Below, piece by piece: positions 41,558 to 52,450 of a stretch of 64,000 nucleotides of DNA. The translations under genes and the position numbers were made by a program. The stretch's first letter is position 1, and each line of letters opens with the position of its first letter. The notes beneath the pieces were generated by a model, which worked only from the letters and a program-made list of their open reading frames with translations, had not been told where the DNA came from and did no database searches. Source of the stretch: Lantana camara (lineage: Eukaryota > Streptophyta > Magnoliopsida > Lamiales > Verbenaceae); contig CM074857.1 in NCBI GenBank assembly GCA_037501455.1, positions 123,057,501 to 123,121,500 on the forward strand, given 5' to 3'.

Positions 41558-41875
41558 TGATCTGGCTCAAATTCGGTCGATTTGAGGGTCAGAATTGGGT
41601 CAATCAGTCAAGAATTTGTTTGAGTGGGTTCTTTATCGACCTGAAAGCACTAACACACGTGAGCTAAGTACCAGCTTGGGGGAACTTGGGGTTTTGCCTA
41701 AGTTTGGCACTCCGACGTTCAAGTCAGTAATGGAGCTCTTTAGAGAGAGAATAAATGCAATTTAATGTGGAGTAAAGACTTACCAACTACTGTTCAAGGG
41801 GCGAGTATTTATAGCCTTGGCCAAATAATACAGTAATGCGTGTATTGCAAATGTGCATTAATGGCGCTGCCAATC
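41558..41875 (-). repeat. Diverged, truncated Tat-type LTR
   Basis: Begins TGATCTGGCT and shares in order with the 43120 LTR: AGAATTTGTTTGAGTGGG, a GGGGAACTTGGGG block, CACTCCGACGTTCAAGTCAG, GAGAGA and TATTTATAG (inverted TATA box). Too diverged to belong to the same insertion, so it is an older related element or a solo/truncated LTR. Confidence 0.65.
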
Positions 41876-43119
41876 GTCGACTTGGCTGTAGGGCTGCAAA
41901 CGAGCCGAGCCGAGCCGAGTTTGACCGAAAAAATCAGGCTTGAGCTTGAGATTGAAAGGTGAAGACTTCACTTGAACTTGAGATTGAGATCGATGAGCTC
42001 CATTTTCTGAGGCTTGAGATCGGCTTGGTGAAAGCTTGAGATCGGATCGGTGGCTTGACGAGCTTGAATCCTCAATTGCCCTATCTTCTTCACCCAAACC
42101 CATCCACTCCGTTGCCACCGCTCCGCCACCTCCGTCTCCACCCAAAATCAGGCATGCACACACACAAAATCAGTCTCATATCTGAATTATTAATTTATTA
42201 GAAGGGGAAAGATGAGAGAAATTAAAAGACCTCTCAAATTTATTCAATTTCATAAAAGTTTCAAGGTGAAAAATTAAGAGCCCTCACAAATTCATTCAAG
42301 AAAGTTGCAGAGCTACATCCATGGCGGATGAGTTTCATAGAAGAATTTCCCTTGTTCTTCTCCTCTCTCTCTCTCTAGATTCCAGAAAACGGTGGCTGAG
42401 AAGAGCTTTGAAGGCTGGCGGAGTGGTGGTGCCTTAGATCTCCATCGGCCTTCTTCTGCACAGATCACCGTCGGCCAAAGGGGACAGAAATTAGGGGCTC
42501 AGATCTCATAAAAAAAAGAAAAAATCTTAGATTTATCAGACAAGCAAAGAAGAGGCGTCGCAACGCTTTGGGGACCTGAAAAGCTTTGAAGGTTGGCAGC
42601 GGTGCAAGAGGCGGCTTTGAGAGCTCCAATCGCGGCGGGTGGAGGATGAGTGAAGGCGGAGGGACTGAGGATGATGAAGCGGTGAAAGAGATGGGCACTT
42701 CTTCTCGGCGGCGGATTTCACAACCGAAAAAAAAAAAAAATAAAGGTGAAGGAGATGGCTCTGAGCCCAGAGGCGGCTGGAGAGATGTGAATGAAGCGGT
42801 GAAAGAGATGAGTAGGGTTTATCAAACTTTAGATTTAATTTGATAGATAGATATTTAAGTTTTGTGGGTTATTTTTCTTTTTCATTTTTGGTGGGTGTCG
42901 GGAAAAAAGGAATTGTGTCAATTGTTTTAACATTTTATATATTGTAGTGGGTTATAATACTATATTTTAAACACATATTATTAAGATATATATTTAATAT
43001 AAGACAGGATATATTTAATACACATTCATATTTAACAGATGGTATATATTATTAGAACCACACATTTATGCAATATAATAAAACCTGAACTTATTAGAAT
43101 ATATTCTATATGTTATGTT
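41876..43119. other. Unresolved intergenic DNA left of the Tat element
   Basis: 41885-42075 is a degenerate GAGCCGAGCC/GCTTGAGATC-rich repeat. 42340-42845 is more GC-rich and holds an 85-codon + frame (42586-42843) with a duplicated GAAGCGGTGAAAGAGATG phrase, but no domain is recognisable and I do not call it a gene. 42860-43119 is AT-rich. Confidence 0.5.
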
Positions 43120-43952
43120 TGATGGGTTCCAAAAGGGGTGGATCAGGATCCGATCACTTTAGAATTTGTTTGAGTGGGGAAATCGCCAGAAGTCGCCGGA
43201 AAAAATGGGGGTTCTACCTGCTAGGACAAATACGCAGAAGAGTCAGAAAGCCAAACTGGGGAAACTGGGGGTGGTATCCAGTTTGACTCTCCGACGCTCA
43301 AGTCAGATGCAGATCTGAAAGAGAAGAAGTAAGCTTAATAGGAGTTGTAGCAATGGAGATCGCTTACAGTGAAAGAGATGATTCTGTTTATTTATAGTTG
43401 AGGGTGAGGGACCCTTTGGTCATTTGCCACATGTGGTCCTGGCCGAATGTTGCCCTAACACGTGGCGCTGTGAGAGAGAAACCTAGGAGGAATCTTCTGC
43501 AAAAGCTGCTGGGAGTTAGTGTTGGCAACAGTGGCAGGTGCACGGGCATGTACGGTGTGTCAGAGAGCTGTTTGGAGGGTTGGTGTCGAGGGCTTGAGTG
43601 CGCGCTCGTGACAACCAAAAGCCTTGGAGGCCAAGAAATCTGCCGGGGGGAATGAGGGCCCAGGCTCGTGTAACGGATTGCAGGGGAAGCCTTTCTGAGG
43701 GAACGTAGCGCTCGAAGAAGGCCCCTTCTGATGGATTGGAATACTAGTCATGTCGCGTGAAAAGGCGCTCGTAGGAGAGCGGTAACAACGGTCACGTGCG
43801 AGGGTGGCAGGGACAGCACTTGTTCTTGGAGGATACTGGCGCTTTAATGGGTTCATCGCTCGTGTATGACTACTGTAATCAGCTGGACAAATGCCGTTAT
43901 CTAAGAAAGGGGACGTGTCCAAACACGGAACGAGCGGATCTTGACCCCATCA
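43120..43952 (-). repeat. 3' LTR of the Tat element
   Basis: On + it runs from TGATGGGTTCC to TTGACCCCATCA (833 bp), ends that read TGATGGGG...CCCATCA on the minus strand. An inverted TATA box lies at 43386-43397, with CACGTG at 43459-43464 upstream of it in the minus-strand direction. The left flank ATGTT (43115-43119) is the expected target duplication; its partner is beyond the window. Confidence 0.92.
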
Positions 43953-43969
43953 TTTTGCCCCCTCAATTC
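43953..43969 (-). other. Polypurine tract of the Tat element
   Basis: The minus strand reads GAATTGAGGGGGCAAAA immediately before the LTR start TGATGGGG. Confidence 0.85.
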
Positions 43970-44077
43970 TGCAGTCCTTTGTAACTTCCCAATTCGATTT
44001 CTCCAAGAATCCTTGTCCTTTTTAGAAAAACCCCATCTTCCAGATTTTCTAAAACTTTTCCTAACTTCTCCCTTACC

Positions 44078-46934
44078 ATGGCCAATCAACGCGTTGAAGA
44101 ATTAGCCCGGGAAGTAGGGGAGATGGCCACCCAAAATTCATCTCCATCGGAATCATCCAGGGATGGAGGGTTGGAAGGGGCCATGACCGCCATAGATGTA
44201 AGGGACCCAGAAGGGGCTGAACCCCTTTTCGAAGAGATGAACTTGGTGATGGAGGCAGAGAGACAGGGGGGTACTCTTCCCATTACTGCAAGTGCTACTC
44301 ACCCTCATCGCCATACCGTGACAGTAGCGATGGCGGCGCCGGTGTCGGATGCTGAGGAAATAGCAGGGCCTTCTGAAAGAGCCCGTGACAAAGGAAAGGG
44401 CAAGAACCCTCAAAAGCCCAAGAAAAACAGAAGGCCCAAAGGATCCAAGGAGGGTGGAAGCTCAGGCTACCAGGCTACCGAGCGCACCCCAGACGAAACT
44501 CCTAGCACGGTTACTCTAGGAGAGGTGAAAACAATGCTGGCGCCTATCTTCTGGGACGAGCGTTTCATATGGAGAATCCCTGCTGAGCACGAGCGCGCCA
44601 ATCATCGTCCTCCTGGTGAGATGGCCGTTTATGTAGATGCTGTCAGCTCTGGGGGCTTGAGGTTCCCCATTTCGGCCCCAATGGCACGTTTACTGAATGA
44701 TCTGCACCTCTGTCCTTCCCAAATCGTGCCCAACGGCCTAGCCTTATTAACAAGCTTTGTGATTCTGATGAGAAGCGTTGGTTACGAGCCCTTCACGCGG
44801 AACTTTATTGCACTCTTCCAAGTAGTTTCCTCATTACGCTCATCCCCTGAGGCAGGTTTTTATTATATTCAAGCGAAGGCTCATACCAAGTTAATCAATT
44901 CCCCCTCCAGTACATACGGTCCTGACTGGAAAGAAAAATTTGTCTTTGTCAAGGCTCCCCCAGAAGAAGGCTTTGGGGTGCCCTCAAGCTGGGGCTCAGT
45001 TTCAAAGACCCGTCTGGAACCTGCCCTTCCCAGGGACTGGGTCAAGAGTCTGGTTGAAGCTCTAAAGGACGAGGGCCACCTTATTGAAGCGAAAGATTGG
45101 ATAGACGACGCAGAGCTTATGTTCCTGTGTAACCTGTCCAACGACCCTTATTATCTTGACAATCCCCCGGCTCGTGACATGGAGAGAGATGGTTAGATTC
45201 TTAGGGCACTAACCTTTAGATAGGGACACTAACTGCCTTTATCTTTTCCCAATTTTGCATAACTGATAACTTATTTCAGGGAGTTTTGACTCTAGTGCAT
45301 GCTTTTCTTGTAGGAGCATATATCTTAGAGATGGCAGGAGGAATTAGACATGCCGCTCGTTTTGCTCACGCTAACAGGAACCAGGCCCCACAAGGGGAGC
45401 AACAACACCCCCGAAACAGGGGTAGCAGGAGGGACGCTCGCGGCACAAGTTCCTCTTCGAACGTACAACTCCCTCGTGGCAAGGAGGAAAACCGTGCGGC
45501 CAACTCTGCTGGCGGAATAATGGTTCGACCACCTCCCCCTCCGGCAGACTCAAGGGTGCCCGAACTTCCCATTGTTGACCAAGCAATACCTCCTTTGACC
45601 ATAAGCGAGACTCTGCCAAGCGCCAGTATACCCTCCCGTAAGAGGAAGAGGATGCCCAACACTGTAGCGATCAGGGGCAAAGGAAAACAAGTGGCTGAAG
45701 GCCCCAAGGGTGATGGGGAAACCACCTCCTCAGAAGAGGAACACTTATGGGCGTTCACTCGGCGAGGGGATAGGAACTTCTCAGGCGCCTCCGATGGCGG
45801 GCTAGTTCTGTTACGGCCCGGTACGCTAGCCCAATCCGTCAGCGAGGACCTCTATGGTAGGGCCCAATTCTCGGCGGATCACAAACATTTGTACAATGAG
45901 CCTGTGGAGATGGTAGCCCTTGACGCAGCGCACACCCTGATCTCCGTAAGTCTCTATACTTTTGTTGTATTGCGTCTCTCCAATACTCTTTTGCTGAAAT
46001 TTTTTCTTCCTCTTGAACTCGTACAACAAGTACTCCCTCGGCTCAAGAACATTCAAAAGCGGGCCTCCGTTTATACCGATCGCAAAGCGAAGTACAAGAA
46101 GATGGCACGTGCTAACGATCCGGCTGAAATTCAAGCGGAGCTGGACACTGCAATAGCCAAGTATGAGTCTCTCAAAGACTTATACAGAAAGACGGAGGGG
46201 GAGTTGAAGAAGTTGAAGGAGGACTTCGTGGCGGTGGAGAGCGCTCGAAATGGCTTGAGCGGCGAATTGGCCCGAGTGGGTGAGAGCTTTAAGAAGGCAG
46301 AGGCCGAGCGTGACAGCTGGAAAACGAGGGCTCAGGAGACTGAAAGGAAGTTTAATGACACCATGAACGAATGGCCTCGGAGCCTTGAACGAGCAAACAA
46401 AGAGGCCCTCATTAAGTTCTGTCACTCTAAGGCCTTCAACTTCACAGCCTCCCTGCACTGTCTGGATGAGGCTCAAAAGGCCTTCAACTTGGCCATCGAG
46501 CAGGGAATCCACAAAGGGTTGACAGATCCAGCCATTCGAGAGGCGGAAGGGATGGGGCTCATGTTTAATGAGCAGTGCGAGGAGGATGGCGATGACTTGA
46601 ATGATCCCTCAGACTCAATTTTTGAGCCTGAGTATGAGTTCCTGGTCAAACTCCTCCAGGATGAATACATGGATGCCCATCCAATAGAAAATGCTCCTCA
46701 AGCCGCACAGAATGATCCGCCTGAAAATGAGCCTCAAGTGCCTGTCAGGGAGGATGCCCATGCCCGGTTGCTGAGGATGCTAACGCGCTTGCTCCTGCTG
46801 CTAATGAGCCCAACGATCCACAAGAGCCCGGGCCACCCGTTGCTCAACCTCAAGAGCCAGAAGGCCCAGTTTATGGTCCAGTGGCTCAGAATATCCTTGT
46901 GGTTATTGACGAAGACATCGCTCCTGCGGCTTGA
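44078..46934 (+). pseudogene. Antisense ORF (aORF) of the Tat element, transposase_28-like protein
   Basis: Runs opposite to gag-pol, starting about 125 bp inside the 3' LTR. Exon 1 (44078-45191) encodes a Lys/Gly-rich N-terminus and then a domain with FPISAPMARLLNDLHLCPSQ, LILMRSVGYEPFTRNFIALF and WKEKFVFVKAP, resembling Pfam's 'putative gypsy type transposon' family (PF04195). A 122-bp intron (45192-45313) is predicted. Exon 2 has a basic HHPRNRGSRRD-type stretch, a KRKRMPNTVAIRGKGKQ segment, and a coiled-coil region (about 46080-46400) with heptad-like Leu/Lys/Glu. Near 46770 the frame must shift by one to continue into an acidic Pro/Glu-rich tail ending at TGA 46932-46934. Function of these aORFs is unknown. 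The frameshift suggests this copy is damaged. Confidence 0.82.
45192..45313 (+). other. Predicted intron in the Tat antisense ORF
   Basis: Donor G|GTTAG at 45192 and acceptor TTTTCTTGTAG|G ending at 45313, with a pyrimidine-rich tract. Removing it joins exon 1 and exon 2 in frame (phase 1) and bypasses the TAG at 45194-45196. The alternative acceptor TTATTTCAG at about 45280 leads to a stop, so the later one is preferred. Confidence 0.7.
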
Positions 46935-47223
46935 AATTCCATCTCTGCAGCCTTTCTTTGCATTTCTTCTTAGCTTGTTTTAACGCTTACTCCTTTTGTA
47001 ATGATGCTCTTGGGCCTTCAAGCCTTTATTTTGTAACTTTAGGCGAAGGCCTTAATGAACAGAATTTCTCATTTCCATGATACTGTTTTTACCTTTTTCT
47101 TGATTACGAATTTTCACTTTGCCCTTGTTGCGAACAAATCTTGTAGTTATAAGATTGTGTGTAATATGCTTAGTAAGATTTGCATGTTTCATATAGGCTT
47201 TCGATGCTTAGAAGATTTTGTTA
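46935..47223. other. Non-coding spacer after the antisense ORF
   Basis: AT-rich, likely the 3' untranslated region of the antisense transcript (TTTATTTTGTAACTTT). Nothing else recognised. Confidence 0.5.
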
Positions 47224-47705
47224 AATCTTGCAAAACTTTGAAAATTTTCACTAAGTCTTGAGTAACCATGAGGGTCTTACTTACACAAGTCTTGAGTGAT
47301 CATGAGGGTCTTACCAAGAGACTGCCCTCGTTCAAGATTTGTAAAATTCATTCTTAATCTGGGGAAATTTTGCTGAGTTTTAGGCATTTGCAAGGGTCTT
47401 ACTGAGAAAATGCCCTTGTTCAAGACCTGCGAAATTTCTTCCTAATCTCGGAAATTTTGCTAAGTCTTGAGTATTGAGGGTCTTACTGAGTGGTTGCCCT
47501 CGTTCAAGATTTGTAAAATTCCTCCTTAATCTTGGAATTTTTGCTAAGTCTTGAGTATTTGCGAGGGTCTTACTGACTGGTTGCCCCCCACTCAAGACTT
47601 GGCAGAATTTTCTTCTTATTTCTGGAAAATTTTTTGCTAAGTCTTGAGTATTTGCGAGGGTCTTACTGAGTGATTGCCCCCCGCTCAAGACTTGTGAAAT
47701 TTTCC
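47224..47705. repeat. Tandem repeat block in the Tat 3' region
   Basis: About five imperfect units of roughly 90-100 bp, each with TAAGTCTTGAGTATTTGCGA, GGGTCTTACTGAGTG, TGCCC and TCAAGACTTG or TCAAGATTTG. AAGTCTTGAG at one end and CTCAAGACTT at the other make each unit a potential hairpin. Tandem repeats between pol and the 3' LTR are a known property of Tat/Ogre-type elements and can seed satellites. Confidence 0.85.
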
Positions 47706-48104
47706 TCTGATGACGTTGCTGTCGGATGAACTTGCTCGCACTGGCCCCATTTTTGGATTCGCGAACGATCCCGTTTTCGAGCGCAAGGCGTCGTGACAGA
47801 CGGCCAAGGTCTACTGGGATTTTCATTGTATTTCTCTTCCATTTTATTAAGTTGGTTTTAAGCGTTACCGGTCTACCCTTACGAGGGCGTCCCCCCGCAC
47901 GGATTAGAGTGCTGGTAAGCGTAACCCATGTGAAGTAATAGTGACCAACCATGCTCGTAAAGACGGGGGGCGTGGGTCTTATATATTCATGCAATTAAGA
48001 AAGTGTAAGCATAAAGATATTTGAAAAGAATTCGCCGTAACTTGTGATTTGAAGTACATAGAACTTGTTGACGGGGTTGTTACATCATAGTTTCTAGAGA
48101 GCTT
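47706..48104. other. Spacer between tandem repeats and pol end
   Basis: Short minus-strand frames in the repeat and spacer are artefacts of the repeated unit. No domain seen. Confidence 0.5.
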
Positions 48105-49363
48105 TTAAACGTAAAACCGTCGGAGGTTGCATGTGTTCCAAGGGCGAGGCAAACACTCTCCTTGAAGTGTCTCCAGGGTGTATGTGTTGTTAGCTCTGAT
48201 TTGTATTACCTTGAACGGTCCTTCCCAGTTGGGGTCTAACTTCCCCACATGTCTGGATATTTCAACTTTCTTTAGAACCAAGTCTCCCAAATGGAAGGTT
48301 CTTTCCTTCACACGCTTGTTGTACTATTGAGCCACAGATGCCTTATATTTGTGTATCTTAGCCCAAGCTTGGTTTCTTTTCTCATCCAATAGGTCCAATT
48401 ACAGGCGCCTGTTACTTTTGTTAAATTGAGGCTCGAAATAAGCTACACGAGCAGATTCATTTGCAATTTCAGCCGGTATCATTGCCTCTGACCCATACAA
48501 GAGCGCGAAAGGTGACTCGCCCGTGGCAGCTCGGGGAGTAGTGAGATAAGCCCAAAGCGCTCCTTGTAGCTCTTCTGCCCATTCACCCTTTTTACTTTCC
48601 AGCATTGTTTTTAAGTGCTGCAAAATGATCCTGTTGGTGACTTCTGCTTGTCTGTTGGCTTGGGGATGGCCTACGGAGGTGAAACGTTGTTCAATCCCCA
48701 ATTCCGAGCACTATTCTCGTGTGTCAGCGGCTATGAACTGGGATCCATTATCGGAGATAAGCACCCTCGGAATGCCGTATCTGCATATGATGCTTTTCCA
48801 AATGAAATCCCTCACCACCCGGAAGGTGATCTTCGCCACTGCCTCGGCCTCGGCCCATTTGGTAAAATAATCGACGGCCAAAATGACAAACTTCTTTTGT
48901 CCAACAGCGATGGGCAAAGGGCCCACAATGTCTATTCCCCACTGGTCGAAGGGCCAGGAAACATCTACTGGGATCATTTGAGCGGCCGGCAGGTGAGGGA
49001 GATTGGAATGGAATTGACACTTTGGACACTTTCTGGAGAATTCGAGGGAGTCATGCAGAACCGTGGGCCAATAAAACCCACTCCTTAAAATCTTCTTAGC
49101 CAGAATACGCCCTCCTGAGTGATTTCCGCAGCTCCCATTGTGAATGAGTTCGAGCGTTTCTTTCGCTTGCGAGGGCCTTAAACACCTCAAAGGAGGCCCT
49201 TGAAACAACTTCTTGAACAGTCTCCCCTCTGAGCCTTGCCCAAGTACTGCACCATTGTGGTTTCTCTAGCCTCATAAGTTCCTTCAATCTGGCTCGCAAT
49301 TAACTGTGAATCTACATACGCTGTAATCCTGGAGGCTCCACTCTGAGAAGCAATTTTTAACCC
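48105..49363 (-). pseudogene. Tat integrase and RNase H linker
   Basis: On the minus strand: HHCC region (LIHNGSCGNHSGGRILAKKI, CPKCQFHSN), core with DQWGIDIVGPLP, VLISDNGSQF and SVGHPQANRQAEVTNR, so the D,D,E residues are present. The C-terminal GPY/F-like part reads KLDPNWEGPFKVIQI, ending RRFYV at 48105. In-frame stops are visible after AADTRE (about 48708-48710), after NRRL (48397-48399) and at 48324-48326. The segment at 49100-49300 after the second RNase H is compressed by a deletion. Integrase would insert the cDNA into host chromatin. Confidence 0.88.
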
Positions 49364-50030
49364 CTATACAAGGGCTTCATATTCTGCCTCATTATTCGTG
49401 ACTTGGAAATCCAATCTGATTGCAAAATCTAACTCAATCCCACTGGGGTCCTGGAGGGCTACCCCTGCTCCTCCCCCTTGGGAGGTTGAGGAACCATCCG
49501 TGTGCAGGACCCACAATCCTTCGTTCTCAGGAACGGCGGATCCTAATCCAAAGCGTTCCACCAATAAATCAGCTACAACCTGGGCGTGCATGGCAGCTCT
49601 AGGCTCGAAACATAGATCAAACTGACTTAATTCAATGGCCCATTTTATCAGTCTTCCTGATACGTCTGGTTTGGACAAAACCTGCTTCAAAGGTTGATCA
49701 GTAAGTACCGTTATTGAGTGTGCCTGAAAGTAAGGCCTCAGGCGCCTTGATGCATTGATGAGGGCAAACGCAAATTTCTCGATTTCCAAATATTTTTTCT
49801 CTGCTCCTTGCAATGTCTTGCTCAAATAATAAACGGGCAAATGCTTCCATTCTCGTATAGCTACCAACACAGCGCTCGTGGCATCGGCCGAAACAGAAAG
49901 ATATAGGAATAGCTTCTCACCTCCGAGGGGTTTGGTCAGTAGAGGAGCGCTCGATAGATAAGCCTTCATATCTTGTAAAGCCTTTTCACATTCCTCCGTC
50001 CAAGCGAAGTTCCGGGCATTCCTCAAAATC
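49364..50030 (-). pseudogene. Tat dual RNase H region
   Basis: First RNase H: FAWTEECEKALQDMKAYLSS, LYLSVSADATSAVLV, PVYYLSKTLQGAEKKYLEIE and ITVLTDQPLKQVL. A second RNase H follows: LHTDGSSTSQGGGAGVAL with catalytic Asp, and VTNNEAEYEAL with catalytic Glu. The second domain is the hallmark of Tat elements. A TAG follows EYEALV at about 49361-49363, and the rest (TAYVDSQLIASQ, with the third Asp) continues in frame. A frame change in an A-run near 50028 separates this from RT. Confidence 0.9.
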
Positions 50031-52112
50031 TTAAAAAAAAGGGAGATTCCGGTCCGCCGAGCGTGAAATGAATCTGTTCAAGGAGATGATCTTTCCTACC
50101 AGTACTTGCACTTCCTGGAGATTTCGAGGGGAGGGGATCTCCAATATAGCCCTGATCTTCTCAGGATTGGCCTCAATTCCCCTCTGACTGACCATGTATC
50201 CTAAGAACTTTCCTCCTTGCACTCCGAAGGTGCACTTCGAAGGGTTCAATTTCATCCCATAATGACGCAAAATTGAAAAGGCACGCCTGAGATCTTCCAA
50301 ATGCGAGTCTTGAAGCTCGCTTTTGACAATCATATCGTCTACGTAAACTTCCATAGACCCTCCCAGTTCACTCTCAAACATCTTGTTAACGAGCCGCTGA
50401 TATGTAGCTCCAGCGTTCTTCAACCCAAAAGGCATGACCAGGAAGTAATACACCCCTAAATGAACAACAAATGAAGTTTTGGGGCGGTCTTCAGGAGCCA
50501 TAAAGATCTGATAGTGCCCTTGAAAGGCGTCCATCATGCTCATTAGTTCGCATCCAGCAGTTGAATCCACCAGTTGGTCTATCCGAGGCAACGGGTAATG
50601 ATCTTTAGGGCAAGCCTTGTTAAGATCAGTAAAATCATTGCACATTCGCCACTTGTTTGCACTTTTAGGCACCAGAACCACATTACACAACCATTCTGGG
50701 TACAAGATGGGCTCGATGTACTGAGCCTCCAGGAGTTTATTAACTTCTTCTTCGACAACCCTCTTTCGAAAGCCGTGAACATCTCGCTTTTTCTGCTTGA
50801 TGGGCTTGAAGGAGAGATCTACATTAAGCCTGTGGACGATGATGCTTGGGTCGATTCCGGTAAGGTCAGATGCTTTCCATGCAAATACGTCAAGGTTCTC
50901 TCTGAGGAAGTCAATCATCATGATCTGCGAGGGCCCTGAGAGGTTTGATCCTATCTGAGTAGTCTTATCTCTGTTCCCAGGCTCTAGCTCAATAGTAAGG
51001 AATTTTTCTGAGGGCTCGATCCTTACCTCAGGGCAAGGAAGTTCGAGCGCTCTCTTTTTCCCTACCAGACGCCCCTCGCGAGTGGGATCCTCCCCCTCCT
51101 GCTCGTCACCTTCTGAGGAAGACACTTCGACGGACCCTGGCGGAGCATTTCCGAGAGGGTCTTGGGTGTTGATATCCTTCTTCTTCTTATTTTTCTTCTT
51201 CTTCAACTTTGCCCTTTTCCGCAAGGGACCATCCTCATTTAGATTGGCAAAATCAACGGATTTCTTAGTAGACCCAATTTGGAAAGTTCTTTCCGCCTTA
51301 GGCTTTCGGAGAGACAACATGTAGCATTCCCACGCCTCGCGCACGTTACACAATACTTCTCCGACAACCTCGGATGTGGGAAATTTGATCTTCTGGTGGT
51401 AGGTGGAGATGATTGCTTTGAAATCGACGAGGGCGGGGCGCCCAATTATGATATTATATGGAATATCAATCTCTACCACAACATAAGTAACTGTGAGCGT
51501 CTTACGTTGAGGGGCTCGGCCGAACGAGGTGGCCAAGCGCACCTGCCCTCGTGGGACAACCTCTGACCCTCCAAAGCCAATGAGAGCTGTTTTAAGAGGT
51601 TCCAGTGGGAGGTTAGCATTCATCTTTAAAAATGTGGCGTAAGGCAAAACATTAACAGAGCTTCCACTATCCACTAATACTCTTCTTACAACATGATTGT
51701 GGACATCTACACTAACCACCATGGGGCAGTCAGAAGTTTCACCTTCCCCATGGGGTGTTACAATGTGCTCTAAATCCCTATCATCGAAGCCTATCACATC
51801 GTTCTCTCGGGAGTGCTGATCCTCGGCTTTTTGTATAGCATAAACGGACTTGGGCACGGATGAGCGTTGGCCGTAACTCCGGGTATATTTCCGCCGAGCG
51901 GCATTGGAATCTCCCCCTGAAGGGCCTCCCGCTATCATGTTGATGACCGCAAAAGGCGTATTCTCCTGATCAGGGGCCTTTCCTTTGTTGCTCCTACGGC
52001 TGCTGGTCTCAGGGGGGCCTTTTCCTCGTGGACTCCTTGACCGGGATGGGCTCCTCCTTTCCTCCCTGGAACGACCCCGACAGTGCTCATCAAAGCGCTC
52101 CAGCATTTTCAC
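50031..52112 (-). pseudogene. Tat protease and reverse transcriptase
   Basis: A 693-codon open frame. An Arg/Ser-rich stretch at the gag end is followed by a protease with VLVDSGSSVNVLPYATF at about residues 145-161 (DSG active site), IIIGRPALVDFKA, then a Lys-rich linker and RT: DPSIIVHRLNVD, KWRMCNDFTDLNKACPKDHY, MDAFQGHYQI, VMPFGLKNAGATYQRLV, catalytic YVDDMIVKS and FGVQGGKFLGYMVS. All RT motifs are intact. Length and order match Ty3/gypsy pol. The frame is lost at both ends, so it is listed as part of a broken polyprotein. Confidence 0.92.
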
Positions 52113-52445
52113 AAATTCCTTTAGATGCCCCCCGCAACGAGCCTTTGAATCTCAGCTTCCAACTGGCGACATTCATCCGTGTCGTGCCCTTTCTGCTTGT
52201 GGAAGGCACAGTACTTGCTGGAACATTTCAGTGACTCGGTCTCTCTCATCTTGATGGGTCTCCTAAAGAGCTTTTTGTCGGAGAGGTTATAACCTCGGAG
52301 TTCGGTCGAGTAAGTGGAATACGCTCGAAACGTCGAGGGGGCAGCGGCGACCTTTTGTGCTCCTGATGACGCTCTTTCTTAACTGCGATTTCCCGTCCTC
52401 GTTCAGGGCGGCGCTCACTTCTTATGGGACTATGATGCCGGGGAC
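52113..52445 (-). pseudogene. Tat gag C-terminal part with zinc-finger-like motif
   Basis: Minus strand includes KYCAFHKQKGHDTDECRQLE, the C-x2-H-x4-GH-x4-C type motif of plant gypsy gag. A one-base change in a G-run near 52131 shifts the frame before GHLKEFVKMLER, which joins the 52112 ORF. The right end is cut by copia-2. Confidence 0.85.
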
Positions 52446-52450
52446 CATTC

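Noticed and set aside
42586..42843. 85-codon Gly/Lys-rich frame
   Set aside because: Low complexity with an internal duplication, no domain, and overlapping frames on the other strand. Not enough to call a gene.
43388..43922. ORFs of 60-120 codons on both strands within the Tat LTR, repeated at 63630-63975
   Set aside because: They lie inside the LTR and merely recur because the LTR is duplicated. No domain or start context supports them.
45940..46050. Second intron in the Tat antisense ORF (donor TCC|GTAAGT at about 45946)
   Set aside because: The donor looks good, but I found no acceptor restoring the frame convincingly, and the unspliced frame is open.
47380..47994. 204-codon minus-strand frame with repeated NTQDLAKFPRLGRNF-like units
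   Set aside because: It is the translation of the tandem repeat block; the repeat length happens to keep a frame open.
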